The notes: a model not told the origin generated them from the letters alone. Shown: positions 1-8,815, counted from the stretch's first letter. The stretch: 64,000 bases of DNA from Nocardia amikacinitolerans NBRC 108937 (GCF_001612615.1 NZ_BDAU01000011.1:248001-312000), one strand, 5' to 3'. A program made the numbers and translations.

Positions 1-840
1 CCACCGCCCGGCGCGCGCTGCGCCGACAGCGCCCGCCGCGCCGACGATCCCGAACAGACCGATCTCCGCTTCGGACAGCCGCCACGGCGTCGCGGCCAGC
101 GGCAGCGCCATCGAGCCCCACACCGCACCGAACGCGGCGAACATGAACAAGGCGATCAGGCTCCTGGCTCGGAAGACCGGCTCTCGGATGGTCAGCCGGA
201 CCACCGAGGTGATCAGGTCGCCGTAAGAAATCCTTTGTCGCGCAGCCGTATCCGAAGGCAGCGCGCGTGCAAGGGCGAAAGTCAGCGTCAGCATCAGCAC
301 CGCGGAGACCGCGAACACCGCGCGCCAGCCCGCCACCTCGGCGACGAGTCCGGAAACGGTACGCGCCAGCAGGATGCCGATCACCACCCCGCTCGTCACC
401 GTACCCACGACCGCGCCGCGCCGCGCGGGCGCACTGAGCACCGCGGCATACGCGACGACGACCTGAACGACCACCGAGACCAGCCCGACCAGCGCGCAGG
501 CGGCGAGGAAGACAACCGCACGGCCCGAGACCGCGATCACCACCGACCCGGCGCTCGCGACCGCCGCGAGCACAGTGATCAGCCTGCGCCGATCGAGCAG
601 ATCGCCGAGCGGAACGAGTAGCACAAGGCCGAGCAGGTACCCCGCCTGGGTGAGCGTGGTCACCAGGCCCAGTTGCCCGGAGTCGATGCCGAGATCGGCG
701 CCTATGCCGTCAAGCAGCGGCTGGGCGTAGTACACGTTCGCCACCGAGATCCCGCAGGCCAGCGCCAGCAACACCGATAGTCGACTGTCGATTCCGTCGG
801 ATTCCGCAGCGGCCGAAGCCTTCTCGACCGATATGCCCAT
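1..840 (-). CDS. MFS transporter, 3' end cut by window edge
   Basis: An inner-membrane drug/metabolite exporter of the major facilitator superfamily. The visible 280 codons start MGISVEKASAA at an ATG preceded by a GAGGGGAGAGG ribosome site. Hydrophobic helices follow, with the MFS loop motif GDLLDRRRL between helices 2 and 3 and the segment NVYYAQPLLDGIGADLG typical of the YjiJ/Cmx-like branch. The C-terminus lies outside the window. It is divergent from an HxlR-family regulator, with two palindromes between them, so the pair is probably an inducible exporter and its repressor. The substrate cannot be told from the sequence. The family call is firm. Confidence 0.85.
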   Translation of the reverse strand, partial: MGISVEKASAAAESDGIDSRLSVLLALACGISVANVYYAQPLLDGIGADLGIDSGQLGLVTTLTQAGYLLGLVLLVPLGDLLDRRRLITVLAAVASAGSVVIAVSGRAVVFLAACALVGLVSVVVQVVVAYAAVLSAPARRGAVVGTVTSGVVIGILLARTVSGLVAEVAGWRAVFAVSAVLMLTLTFALARALPSDTAARQRISYGDLITSVVRLTIREPVFRARSLIALFMFAAFGAVWGSMALPLAATPWRLSEAEIGLFGIVGAAGAVGAARAGRW

Positions 841-875
841 ACCGACCTCTCCCCTCTGTGACACACCAAAGCGTC

Positions 876-927
876 ATGGTTTCGATTTGCAACCATCATG
901 GACGTAATGGTTTCGATGTGCAACCAT
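876..927. promoter_or_regulatory. Tandem operator pair between MFS and HxlR genes
   Basis: Two near-identical 21-bp palindromes, ATGGTT-N9-AACCAT, lie at 876-896 and 907-927. Their inner bases differ at one position. Start-to-start distance is 31 bp, about three helical turns, so two dimers would sit on the same face. They fill the divergent promoter region of the exporter and the HxlR gene. Binding by the adjacent HxlR protein is inferred. Confidence 0.7.
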
Positions 928-954
928 GGAGGTGAGTCCACCGAGGGAGAGTGC

Positions 955-1431
955 ATGGGCAAGCCGCAGGCGAAGGATTGGACGGATCCGGAGTGCCCCG
1001 TCGCGCGCACGCTGGATCTGGTCGGCGACCGATGGTCCCTGTTGATCGTCCGCGATGCTTTCGACGGCGTTCGGCGCTTCGGGCAATTCCAGCGCAATCT
1101 CGGCATCGCGAAGAACATCCTCAGCGCCCGTCTACGAAATCTCGTCGACGCGGGCGTGCTGCGCGTCGAACCCGCGGCCGACGGAAGCAGATTCGAGGAG
1201 TACGTCCTCACCGCCGAGGGGCGGGACCTGTTCGATCTGATCGTCAGCCTCCGGCAATGGGGCCAGCGGCACGCCTTCTCCCCCGACGAGCCGCACTCGG
1301 TCCTGGTCGACACCGACTCCGGACGTCCACTGCCGACACTGCGCTTCACCACCCCGGACGGCCAGACCGTCGCACCGCAGCGCGTGCGCGTCCGGAAAGT
1401 CGCCGAAGGGAATTCGGGAAGCCGACCGTAG
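955..1431 (+). CDS. HxlR-family winged-helix transcriptional regulator
   Basis: A 158-residue DNA-binding regulator. The HxlR signature is clear near the N-terminus: a Cys in DPECPVARTLDLVGDRW, then LLIVRDAFDGVRRFGQFQ and the recognition segment NILSARLRNLVDAGVL. HxlR proteins are usually 100-160 residues and act as dimers, often sensing electrophiles or redox state through the early Cys. I chose the ATG at 955 because GAGGGAG lies 7 bases upstream. An earlier ATG at 898 would put the start inside the operators. Divergent from the MFS gene, which it probably represses. Confidence 0.85.
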   Translation: MGKPQAKDWTDPECPVARTLDLVGDRWSLLIVRDAFDGVRRFGQFQRNLGIAKNILSARLRNLVDAGVLRVEPAADGSRFEEYVLTAEGRDLFDLIVSLRQWGQRHAFSPDEPHSVLVDTDSGRPLPTLRFTTPDGQTVAPQRVRVRKVAEGNSGSRP

Positions 1432-1507
1432 CCAGACGCTTCGCCGTTCGCGGCGCGGCGGCGATTCCTCCGCGGACAGCCGAGTTTCGGGTGAGCCGAG
1501 CGCGGGG

Positions 1508-2464
1508 CTAGGCGGCGAAAGCGAGGTCGGGATCCTCGTCCGACGGGGTGCCGCCCGCTCGCTCCAGTAGGCGGGCGAGCGCGTCGGCGACGTGGCGCGG
1601 CTGCTCGAGGATCACGGAGTGGCCCGCGCCCTCGACCATCACCAGGTCCGAGTATTCGATGGTGGCGGCCATCGCGACGGAGTGCGAGGGCGGCGTCATC
1701 AGGTCGGCCGAGCCGCACAGCACCAGCGTCGGGATCTTCGACAGGACGGCGAGCGCGTCGGTCTGGTCGTAGGCCATGAAGGCGCTCAGGAAGCTCGCCA
1801 TCGTCACGACCGAAGTCTGATTGTGCATCGCGTTGGCGAGGGTCAGCACCCGGGGGCTGACCTTGCGATCGCCGAACTCGGCGGTGCGGATGAGAGGGGC
1901 GAAGACCTTGCAGGCCATGAGCTTCGCGTGGTGCATCAGGCTCGGCGCGCGCCGGACGGCGGCCTGGAACAGGGAGATGACCGGATTGCGCAGCAGACGG
2001 CCGAAGCCGGCGTCGGCGAGTCCGCTGGCCGCGGTCGCGATGAGCGCGGCGCCGACGACGCGAGTGCCGATCTCGTGCGGGTACAGGCTGGCGTAGGTCA
2101 GCGCGGTCATGCCACCCATGGAGTGACCGACCAGCACGACCGGCCCGGTGGGTGCGACGGCGTCGAGCACATCGCGCAGGTCGTGACCGAGCTGCTCGAG
2201 GTTGTAGGTCTGGCGCGAGGCGACGGCGGACTCGCCGTGGCCACGGTGGTCGTAGCAGACGAGCCTGCCGCCCGGATACCTGCGCATCAGCGCGTCACGG
2301 ACGTAGGCCCAGGACGCGGTGCGCAGGCAATGTCCGTGCAGGAGCACGACGGTGAGCTCCGCGTCTCGCGGGCCGTATTCGCGAAGGGCGAGTCGCACAC
2401 CGTCTCGGGTCGAGACCGTGGCACGACGACCCGCCGAGGTGGCGACTGTGCTGGGGATCGACAT
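1508..2464 (-). CDS. Alpha/beta-fold hydrolase
   Basis: A 318-residue alpha/beta hydrolase. Visible are the oxyanion strand VVLLHGHCLRTASW, the DHRGHGES turn, the nucleophile elbow GHSMGG (catalytic Ser), the acid region LVLCGSADLMTPP and a late His in EGAGHSVILEQP. This layout fits esterases, lipases or haloperoxidase-like hydrolases acting in the cytosol, but the substrate is not predictable. It begins ATGTCGATCCC and stands alone between short intergenic gaps, with no co-transcribed partner evident. Confidence 0.85.
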   Translation of the reverse strand: MSIPSTVATSAGRRATVSTRDGVRLALREYGPRDAELTVVLLHGHCLRTASWAYVRDALMRRYPGGRLVCYDHRGHGESAVASRQTYNLEQLGHDLRDVLDAVAPTGPVVLVGHSMGGMTALTYASLYPHEIGTRVVGAALIATAASGLADAGFGRLLRNPVISLFQAAVRRAPSLMHHAKLMACKVFAPLIRTAEFGDRKVSPRVLTLANAMHNQTSVVTMASFLSAFMAYDQTDALAVLSKIPTLVLCGSADLMTPPSHSVAMAATIEYSDLVMVEGAGHSVILEQPRHVADALARLLERAGGTPSDEDPDLAFAA

Positions 2465-2592
2465 CGGAGGCTCCGGTTCGCTGGCGGTTACGTGTCCAAC
2501 TGTCCGCCGGATCCGCCGCCGTTGTCAGTGCCCCGAGAGTTGAGGTCGCTTCCCCAAGGGGTGAACGCATCGCCACCTTGGTGGGATCGGGT

Positions 2593-3045
2593 CTACGCTG
2601 CGCAGAACTCGTTGCCTTCGGGATCCCGCATGACCCACCAGTGCCCGGCGGGTCCGTTGTCGAACTCGCGCACGCGGGTCGCGCCGAGCCCTTCCAGCCG
2701 AGCCACCAGACCCTCGAGGTCGCCCGACTCGCCGTGCACGTCGATATGCAGGCGGTTCTTGCCGGACTTCTCCTCGGGGACGTCCTGGAACAGCAGACGC
2801 CTGCCCCGCCCGACACCGCTGAGCGGATCGAACGGATCCTCCGGATGCCGGATCCCGGCCAGCCCACGGAAGATCTTGCGACCCCCGTGCTCGGCCACCG
2901 CGTCCTCGCCGAGATGACCCGCCGCGAGCAGCTGCTCGATGAGCGGGCTCGGGTCTTCCACCTCGTACCCCAGCGCCGCGGCCCAGAAGTCCGCGAGGGC
3001 GGGCGCGTTCTTGCTGTCGACGACGAGCTTCCAGTTCAATGCCAC
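2593..3045 (-). CDS. VOC/glyoxalase-like domain protein
   Basis: A 150-residue single-subunit protein of the vicinal-oxygen-chelate superfamily (Glyoxalase_6-like). The N-terminal strand WKLVVDSKNAPALADFWAAALG and the C-terminal segment WWVMRDPEGNEFCA are hallmark ends of the two beta-alpha-beta-beta-beta units, and LHIDVH supplies a possible metal ligand. Members include bleomycin-type binding proteins, dioxygenases and many with unknown roles. No neighbour hints at a substrate. The gene stands alone on the minus strand. Confidence 0.8.
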   Translation of the reverse strand: MALNWKLVVDSKNAPALADFWAAALGYEVEDPSPLIEQLLAAGHLGEDAVAEHGGRKIFRGLAGIRHPEDPFDPLSGVGRGRRLLFQDVPEEKSGKNRLHIDVHGESGDLEGLVARLEGLGATRVREFDNGPAGHWWVMRDPEGNEFCAA

Positions 3046-3172
3046 GCGCCGGAACCTACACCGCCGCTACGACAGAAACGCGACGCCAGGCTCTCACCGG
3101 CACAGTGCGTCGACGATCGTTCGGGCCAGCCATCCCGTGTATCGCTCGAACGTCCACCCGACCCGACTCCGA

Positions 3173-4096
3173 TCACGATCGGTCGAGCCAGGGTGACAGG
3201 TCGAGTTCGGGGTAGCGCAACGCCATGCCCCCCAGAGTTTCGTCGGTCCAGAAAGCATGGCCGGGCGGCGGGAACCCGAAGAGTTGGAGCTGGCGCGGGG
3301 TGGCGCGTTCGACGAACCGATACCAGGCGGGTTCGTGACTGCGCAGCGCCCATCCGTAGCGCTGGCCCCACTCGTTGTCGGCGCGGCGGTAGCCAAGATG
3401 CATCGAAAAGCGTGCGCCGCCCGGCCGCGCCATACCGGTGCCGCGGTGGAAGGTGCCCAGCTCGAACGCCACCACCGTGCCGGCGGGACCGGCGGCGGAG
3501 ATCTCACGTTCGTACAGGTCCGGTCGGCCCGGCCCACGGAACCTCGCGGCCGGGTCTCGTCCGGACTCCCCATCCGGAAACCAGTTCGGCGTGGCGTCGA
3601 TATCGCTTGTGTGAGTTCGCGAAACGAGATGTGGAGGGCCCAGCTCCTCGGGGACGTCGTCGAGGAAGACGAACATCTCGACCTGCTTGAAGGCGGGGGC
3701 GCTGCTCGGCACCAGCACGGTGTGGTTGAGGTAGTCGCGGTGCAGATGCTGGTCGTAGTCCGCCGCACCGGTGTACTTCGCCCACGCCTCGGCGGTGTAG
3801 AGGCGTAAGTCGTTGCTGCCCAGCAGTTCCTCGGCTAGATCGATGAGCAAATCGTGCACCGCCAACAGGGCGACCTCGGTGCCGGTGAAGGGAAAACTGT
3901 CGATGCCGGCGAACTCGTCGCCGACGAAGCGGTCGCGGCGCGGGTCGCTGCCGTCATGGAATCCGTGCGCCGAAGGGAACATGGACGCCAGCTCGGCGAC
4001 CGCGGGCGTCAAGACGTCTTCGGGCAGATATCCGGGCAGGACGGCGAAACCGTGCCGATTCCACTCATGGGACGCGTTCGAAAGATCCACCGGCAC
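3173..4096 (-). CDS. Phytanoyl-CoA dioxygenase (PhyH) family oxygenase
   Basis: A non-haem Fe(II)/2-oxoglutarate oxygenase. The facial triad is visible as HRD in QHLHRDYLNHT and the distal His in GTFHRGTGMARPGG, followed by an Arg expected to bind 2-oxoglutarate. The family hydroxylates acyl chains and many secondary metabolites. The GTG at 4096 gives a normal N-terminus near VDLSNASHEW; a TTG at 4126 is possible. It is on the same strand as the SDR and acyl-CoA dehydrogenase genes upstream, with a 156-bp gap, so co-transcription is plausible but unproven. Substrate unknown. Confidence 0.8.
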   Translation of the reverse strand: MPVDLSNASHEWNRHGFAVLPGYLPEDVLTPAVAELASMFPSAHGFHDGSDPRRDRFVGDEFAGIDSFPFTGTEVALLAVHDLLIDLAEELLGSNDLRLYTAEAWAKYTGAADYDQHLHRDYLNHTVLVPSSAPAFKQVEMFVFLDDVPEELGPPHLVSRTHTSDIDATPNWFPDGESGRDPAARFRGPGRPDLYEREISAAGPAGTVVAFELGTFHRGTGMARPGGARFSMHLGYRRADNEWGQRYGWALRSHEPAWYRFVERATPRQLQLFGFPPPGHAFWTDETLGGMALRYPELDLSPWLDRS

Positions 4097-4252
4097 AGTC
4101 TCGCCGCATATCCGCCTGCCCGCCAACTGGTTCCGAGCGGCTGCTTCACCGAGACGGCAAGGCGTGGATGATGTCCAGGGCTTGGCCCAGGGTTGCCAGC
4201 GCCATCTCGTCGCTGATCAGCGCCGCACTCGTACTCGTCGCCGCGGAAGTGC

Positions 4253-5005
4253 TCAGCTGACCTTGGCGACGAGGCGCAGCGGCAGCACGCGCATGGCGGC
4301 TGCCAGCGGCAAGCCGGGCCACGCGGGAACTTTGGACTGGACGCGTTCGGCCTCGATGGCTTTGACCATGGCCCGCACGCCTTTTCGCGTCGAGACCATC
4401 AGCGGCGTGCGGCCCGCGGCGGCGGTCATCTCCGATTCGATGTAGGCCGGGTACAAGGTGGTGACCGCGATCGGGGTGTCGAGCAGTTCGGCGCGGATTC
4501 CCTCGGCCAGCGCCGCGACACCGGCCTTGCTGGCGGCGTAGGTGGTGAGATTGCGCGGCAGGCCCCGCATCGCGCTGATCGAGGAGACGACGACGAGATG
4601 ACCGGACCGCTGACGGCGAAAGATCTCCACGGCGGCCTCGCATTGCGCCAGCGCCGCGACGAAATTCGTCTCTGCGGTCTGCCGGTTGGCGTGGAAGCGG
4701 CCGGTGCCGATCGGCTGGCCCTTGCCGAGCCCGGCGTTGACGATCACCCGGTCCAGGCCGTCGAGGTCGTCGTGAAAGGCGTTGAACACCTCGAAGACCG
4801 CGTCGTGGTCGTTGACGTCGAGCTCGCGCACGCTCACCCGGATGCGGGGATGCGCGGCGAGCAAATCGTCGTGCAGCCGACGCAGGCGCTCCCCGCGGCG
4901 CGCGCACAGCGCGAGATCGCGTCCTTTCGCGGCGAAGGCGCGGGCCATCTCCTCGCCGAGGCCGCTGCTTGCGCCGGTGATCAGAATGCGCTTCCTGGTG
5001 GTCAT
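4253..5005 (-). CDS. Short-chain dehydrogenase/reductase
   Basis: A 250-residue classical SDR. It shows the nucleotide-binding TGASSGLGEE near residue 10, the NAG-type motif in VIVNAGLGKGQ, a catalytic Ser in VVSSISAMRG and YAASKAG (Tyr and Lys). The ATG at 5005 follows AGGAGG and is preferred over an in-frame start 81 bases upstream. It lies 37 bp downstream of the acyl-CoA dehydrogenase gene on the same strand, so the two are probably one transcript in lipid or sterol-like catabolism. The exact alcohol/ketone substrate is unknown. Confidence 0.88.
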   Translation of the reverse strand: MTTRKRILITGASSGLGEEMARAFAAKGRDLALCARRGERLRRLHDDLLAAHPRIRVSVRELDVNDHDAVFEVFNAFHDDLDGLDRVIVNAGLGKGQPIGTGRFHANRQTAETNFVAALAQCEAAVEIFRRQRSGHLVVVSSISAMRGLPRNLTTYAASKAGVAALAEGIRAELLDTPIAVTTLYPAYIESEMTAAAGRTPLMVSTRKGVRAMVKAIEAERVQSKVPAWPGLPLAAAMRVLPLRLVAKVS

Positions 5006-5042
5006 CGACGATCCTCCTGATGCTGAAACGTATGCGGCCGGG

Positions 5043-6257
5043 TCACGCGCGGTCCCGATACTTGGCCAGTTCGACCCGGGCGACAACGCCGAGGTGAACC
5101 TCGTCGGGACCGTCGGCCAGCCGCAGCGCCCGCGCCGCCGAGAGGAACCCCGCCAGCGGGGTGTCGTCGGACAGTCCCGCCGCGCCGTGCAGCTGGATCG
5201 CCATGTCGATCACCGAGTAGGCCATGCTCGGAACCGAGGCCTTCACCTGCGACAGCTCGCTGATCGCCGCCGCGGCTCCCCCGGTGTCCAGCAGCCACGC
5301 CGTGTGCAGGACTTGCAGCCGCGCCTGGTTGATCGCGATGCGCGCGTGCGCGATACGTTCGCGATTGCCACCGAGATTGATCAACGGTTTGCCGAAACCG
5401 TGACGGCTGCTTGCCCGTTCGCAGGCCAGCTCGAGCGCGCGCTCGGCCATGCCGATCAGGCGCATGCAGTGGTGGATCCGGCCGGGTCCGAGACGACCCT
5501 GGGCGATCTCGAAGCCGCGGCCGGGACCGGCGATGATCGCGTCCAGCGGCAGTCGGACGTCGGTGAACGACACTTCGCCGTGGCCGTATGGCTCGTCGTA
5601 GTACCCCATGACCGGCAGCATCCGTTCCACCTGAACGCCTTCGGTGTCCAGCGGCACAAGGACCATCGAGTGCCGTGCGTGGCGGTGCGCGTCGGGATCG
5701 GTCAGGCCCATGAAGATGACGAATCGGCAGTTCGGGTGGCCGATGCCGGTGCTCCACCATTTGCGGCCGTTGAGAACGACGCTGTCGCCGTCCACGATCG
5801 CGGTCGCGCTCATGTTCGTCGCGTCCGAGGACGCCGCGTCCGGCTCGGTCATGCAGAACGCCGAACGAATCCGGCCCTCCAGCAGCGGCGTCAACCATTC
5901 CGCACGCTGCGCGTCGCTGCCGTAGTGCACCAGCACCTCGGCGTTGCCGGTGTCGGGGGCGTTGCAGTTGAACACTTCCGGGGCAAGCAACGAGCGACCC
6001 ATCAGCTCCGCCAGCGGCGCGTACTCCACCACCGACAGGCCAGCCCCGTACCTGTCGTCGGGCAGGAAGAGGTTCCACAGCCCCTGCTCGCGCGCGGCGG
6101 CCTTGAGTTCCTCGACGACGGGAGAGACGACCCAACGGTCCGAAAGACCGTGCAGCGTGGCGAAATAGTCCGCCTCGCGCGGCGTGATCTCATTGTCGAT
6201 GAACGCGCGGACCCGGTCTATGTAATCGCGGGCGACGGCTGAATGGGTGAAGTCCAC
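5043..6257 (-). CDS. Acyl-CoA dehydrogenase family flavoprotein
   Basis: A 404-residue FAD enzyme of the acyl-CoA dehydrogenase superfamily, which introduces an alpha,beta double bond into acyl-CoA. Motifs include CMTEPDAASSDATNM (FAD/substrate loop), NGRKWWSTGIGHPNC, and the C-terminal QLHGAAGLSDDTPLA seen in long-chain members related to ACAD10/11. The GTG at 6257 follows GAGAGGAG and gives VDFTHSAVARDY. It heads a likely operon with the SDR. A TetR-type palindrome lies 47-61 bp upstream of the start, matching ones near the adjacent TetR gene. Confidence 0.88.
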   Translation of the reverse strand: MDFTHSAVARDYIDRVRAFIDNEITPREADYFATLHGLSDRWVVSPVVEELKAAAREQGLWNLFLPDDRYGAGLSVVEYAPLAELMGRSLLAPEVFNCNAPDTGNAEVLVHYGSDAQRAEWLTPLLEGRIRSAFCMTEPDAASSDATNMSATAIVDGDSVVLNGRKWWSTGIGHPNCRFVIFMGLTDPDAHRHARHSMVLVPLDTEGVQVERMLPVMGYYDEPYGHGEVSFTDVRLPLDAIIAGPGRGFEIAQGRLGPGRIHHCMRLIGMAERALELACERASSRHGFGKPLINLGGNRERIAHARIAINQARLQVLHTAWLLDTGGAAAAISELSQVKASVPSMAYSVIDMAIQLHGAAGLSDDTPLAGFLSAARALRLADGPDEVHLGVVARVELAKYRDRA

Positions 6258-6303
6258 GATGGCTCCTCTCGATTCCCCCCGACACGGCGACAGTAGAACA
6301 TCC

Positions 6304-6318
6304 CTAAGCAATGCTCAA
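6304..6318. promoter_or_regulatory. Candidate TetR operator upstream of acyl-CoA dehydrogenase
   Basis: CTAAGCAATGCTCAA is a near-palindrome that matches 13 of 15 bases of the perfect TTGAGC-N3-GCTCAA palindrome at 6982-6996, read on the complementary strand. Its place between the TetR gene end and the acyl-CoA dehydrogenase start suggests the TetR also controls this operon. Confidence 0.55.
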
Positions 6319-6359
6319 TAAGACTCGTCCTATAGGACTCGACGCGTAGTGGGGCAGTG

Positions 6360-6941
6360 TTATTCGGGTGAGTCGAACAGGCGGCCGAGGGCGTCGACGA
6401 GGTAGTCGACCAGATCCGAGGTGGCCACGTCGTCGTCGGCTTCCACGGCCATCTCCTCGGCCATGGCGAGCCAGCCGCGGACGGCGAGGCGCGTCATCGC
6501 GTCGGCCTTCGAACGTCCCATCGCGTGCAGGATGCGGTCGGTCAAGGTCGCGCGAATGTCCTGGAAGACCTCCATGACCCGGTCGTCACCGCCGCTCGCC
6601 GCGCGCACCAGTGCCACGTAGTTGGCGCGGCGCCGCCGGATGAAGCTCACGAAGCCATCGGTGACAGCGTGCTCGCGCGTTTGCGACGTTCCGCCTTCGG
6701 GCACTTCGGTCTGCCCGAGCATCCGGTCCCCCGCCGCGCGGACGACGGCGATGTAGTAGTCGCGCTTGGTCGGAAAGTAGTGGAACAGCAGGCCTCGCGA
6801 GATACCGGCCTCGGTGGCGACCTCGTCGATGGCGAGCTCGTGGATCGGGCGGGTGACGAGCAGGCGTAGCCCGATGCCGATGAGCTGTTGCCGACGATCC
6901 TCGCTCCTCAAGCGGATGCGGGCGCTCCCGGACGCGGTCAT
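6360..6941 (-). CDS. TetR/AcrR-family repressor
   Basis: A 193-residue regulator. The N-terminal helix-turn-helix is clear: LAIDEVATEAGISRGLLFHYFPTKRDYYIAV. The C-terminal ligand domain is typical of fatty-acid/CoA-responsive members in size but not diagnostic. It lies between the acyl-CoA dehydrogenase operon and a divergent alpha/beta hydrolase. Matching AGCAATGCT/TTGAGC-type palindromes occur at both promoters, which makes it the likely local repressor of lipid-like catabolism. The inducer is unknown, possibly an acyl-CoA. Confidence 0.88.
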   Translation of the reverse strand: MTASGSARIRLRSEDRRQQLIGIGLRLLVTRPIHELAIDEVATEAGISRGLLFHYFPTKRDYYIAVVRAAGDRMLGQTEVPEGGTSQTREHAVTDGFVSFIRRRRANYVALVRAASGGDDRVMEVFQDIRATLTDRILHAMGRSKADAMTRLAVRGWLAMAEEMAVEADDDVATSDLVDYLVDALGRLFDSPE

Positions 6942-6961
6942 CTGGCGAAGGTACCACTGCG

Positions 6962-6996
6962 GAGCAATGCTCCCGCCACTATTGAGCGTTGCTCAA
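6962..6996. promoter_or_regulatory. Twin candidate TetR operators in divergent promoter
   Basis: GAGCAATGCTC at 6962-6972 and TTGAGCGTTGCTCAA at 6982-6996 are both inverted repeats sharing an AGC-N3-GCT core. They lie between the TetR gene and the divergent hydrolase, 62 bp or more from the hydrolase start. Use by the adjacent TetR is inferred from position and from the third copy at 6304-6318. Confidence 0.65.
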
Positions 6997-7057
6997 CCTG
7001 ACGCTAGCCTGTAGCCCCCACGACGATGAGTCGACCGCTGACCAGGCAGGAGTCACT

Positions 7058-7903
7058 ATGCCGACCAGTCACATCAATGGCGCCGAACTCGCCTACATCG
7101 ACACCGGCCTCCCCCCGCGGAGGCCGTTCGCGCCGACCATCGTGTTCGGACACGGGCTGCTGTTCGGCGGGTGGATGTTCGAACCGCAAATCGAAGCTCT
7201 GCGTTCGCGTTACCGCTGTGTGGCGATCGACTTCCGCGGTCAGGGCTACAGCGCGCCGACACCGTCCGGCTACGACATGGACACGCTCGCCGACGACGTG
7301 GTGGCCCTGATCGATCACCTGGATCTGGCGCCGGTGCACTACGTCGGCCTGTCCATGGGCGGGTTCGTCGGGCAGCGCATCGCAGCGCGGCGCGGCGAGT
7401 TGCTACGCTCGCTGACCCTGCTGAGCACCAGCGCCGAGGCCCAGGGCGCCGTGCACGCCGCCAAGTTCAAGCTGCTCGCGTTGGCCTACCGGCTCGCCGG
7501 GACCGGCATGGTGCGCGACCGCGCCGCGAATCTGCTGTTCGGGCCGGTATTTCGGGCCAGCACGGCGGGTGAGCCGGTCATCGCCGAATGGGCTCGACGG
7601 CTGAGCCGATCCGAGCGCGCGGGCATCCACCGCGCGATCGTCGGTGTCGCCGACCGCGACGCGATCCTGCCGGAACTCGAGCGCATCGACGTGCCCACTC
7701 TCGTCGTGGTCGGCGCCGACGACATCGACACCCCGCCGGATAAAGCCAAGCAGATCGCCGACCACATCGCGGGCGCCACGCTCGAGATCGTCCCCAACTG
7801 CGGCCACACCTGCACACTCGAGCAGCCCGAGGCGATCACCGAGCTGATCGCACGATTCGTCAAAACGACCGACGACGTCGCCGCGGCCCGCAGCAGTCGC
7901 TGA
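7058..7903 (+). CDS. Alpha/beta-fold hydrolase
   Basis: A 281-residue alpha/beta hydrolase. The sequence holds IVFGHGLLFGGWMF (oxyanion loop), DFRGQGYS, the nucleophile elbow GLSMGGFVGQR, an acid region VVVGADDIDTPP and the catalytic His in NCGHTCTLEQP. That is the complete triad of the 3-oxoadipate enol-lactonase/haloperoxidase-like group. The ATG at 7058 is chosen over an in-frame ATG at 6989, which lies in the operator, because AGGCAGGAG precedes it. It is divergently transcribed from the TetR gene and likely repressed by it. Confidence 0.86.
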   Translation: MPTSHINGAELAYIDTGLPPRRPFAPTIVFGHGLLFGGWMFEPQIEALRSRYRCVAIDFRGQGYSAPTPSGYDMDTLADDVVALIDHLDLAPVHYVGLSMGGFVGQRIAARRGELLRSLTLLSTSAEAQGAVHAAKFKLLALAYRLAGTGMVRDRAANLLFGPVFRASTAGEPVIAEWARRLSRSERAGIHRAIVGVADRDAILPELERIDVPTLVVVGADDIDTPPDKAKQIADHIAGATLEIVPNCGHTCTLEQPEAITELIARFVKTTDDVAAARSSR

Positions 7904-7921
7904 GCCGCGTTCGCGAAACCG

Positions 7922-8815
7922 CTACGCGCCCAGCGTCTCCAGCACCCGCCGCGCCTGGTAGTCCGCTCCCAGCTGGTTGGGATGGAAAGGCACGGCGAGC
8001 CCGGTCGGCGCGCTGGAGAACGGGACGAGTCCCTCCACCCATCGCACACCGGGTGGTTGGCAGGCGTCGTGGCCGGTGCTGCCGGTGTGGGTGTCGACGA
8101 ACTCCACACCGGTGGCGTCGGCCACGCGGGCGAGCATGCGGTTGAGCTCGATGAGCTTGTCGCCCAGCCAGATCGCGTCGGCGTCGGAGATGGGGATCTC
8201 CGGGAAGCAGCCGCCGGTGGTGCCGACGGCGTCGAAGTAGTCGAGCAGCAGGATGCGAGCGTGCGGGGCGCGTTCGCGAATGCCCGCGATGGTGGCGGTC
8301 ACCCGGGTCGCGGCGACGCCGATGGCCTCGGTCATGAGATCGGTGTCGCCGGTGACCATCGTGTCCCGGCACGGTGTGGCGGCGGGATCGATCGTCAGAC
8401 AGGTGAATACGGACTTCGCCAGAGCGGCGTCGTTGCCGCCGATGCCAAGGGTCACCAGATCCGTGGTGGGAGTGAGGCTGTCGAACTGCGGTGGGTTGCT
8501 GCCCAGTGCCGTGGCCTGCGGACTCGTCATGTGCCGGGTCTCGGCGCCGCCGCAGGTCGCGTCGCGGAAGACCGGTATCGACAGCGCGGCGGCCACCTGC
8601 TTCGGATAGTTGCGGGCGCTCTGCAGACAGTTCACCGGCGCGAACCGCGTACTGATCTGACTGCCCGTGGCATCGGCCGCCCACGAATCCCCCAGCGCCA
8701 CATACTCCGAATACGCCGGTGCGGCCATCGCCGGTGCGGCGGGCAGACCCGCGGCCGTGAGTGGCAGTAGCGCCACCGCGGCGGACGCCAGCAGTGTTCG
8801 CTTGGTCCCAAGCAC
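7922..8815 (-). CDS. Secreted SGNH/GDSL-type esterase or lipase
   Basis: A 297-residue exported hydrolase. Residues 1-32 form a Sec signal peptide (MLGTKRTLLAS, hydrophobic core, AMA-A cleavage site). The SGNH blocks follow in order: VALGDSWAAD (catalytic Ser), a Gly block near CGGAETRH, GIGGNDAAL (Asn) and, at the C-terminus, PFHPNQLGADYQA (His, with Asp nearby). The family cleaves lipid or polysaccharide esters outside the cell. Several Cys suggest disulfides, as in the Streptomyces secreted SGNH lipases. Its stop is 18 bp from the convergent hydrolase. Confidence 0.88.
   Translation of the reverse strand: MLGTKRTLLASAAVALLPLTAAGLPAAPAMAAPAYSEYVALGDSWAADATGSQISTRFAPVNCLQSARNYPKQVAAALSIPVFRDATCGGAETRHMTSPQATALGSNPPQFDSLTPTTDLVTLGIGGNDAALAKSVFTCLTIDPAATPCRDTMVTGDTDLMTEAIGVAATRVTATIAGIRERAPHARILLLDYFDAVGTTGGCFPEIPISDADAIWLGDKLIELNRMLARVADATGVEFVDTHTGSTGHDACQPPGVRWVEGLVPFSSAPTGLAVPFHPNQLGADYQARRVLETLGA

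Noticed and set aside
4146..4205. 19-codon minus-strand peptide between the SDR and PhyH genes
   Set aside because: Short, no ribosome site, no conserved pattern; likely chance.
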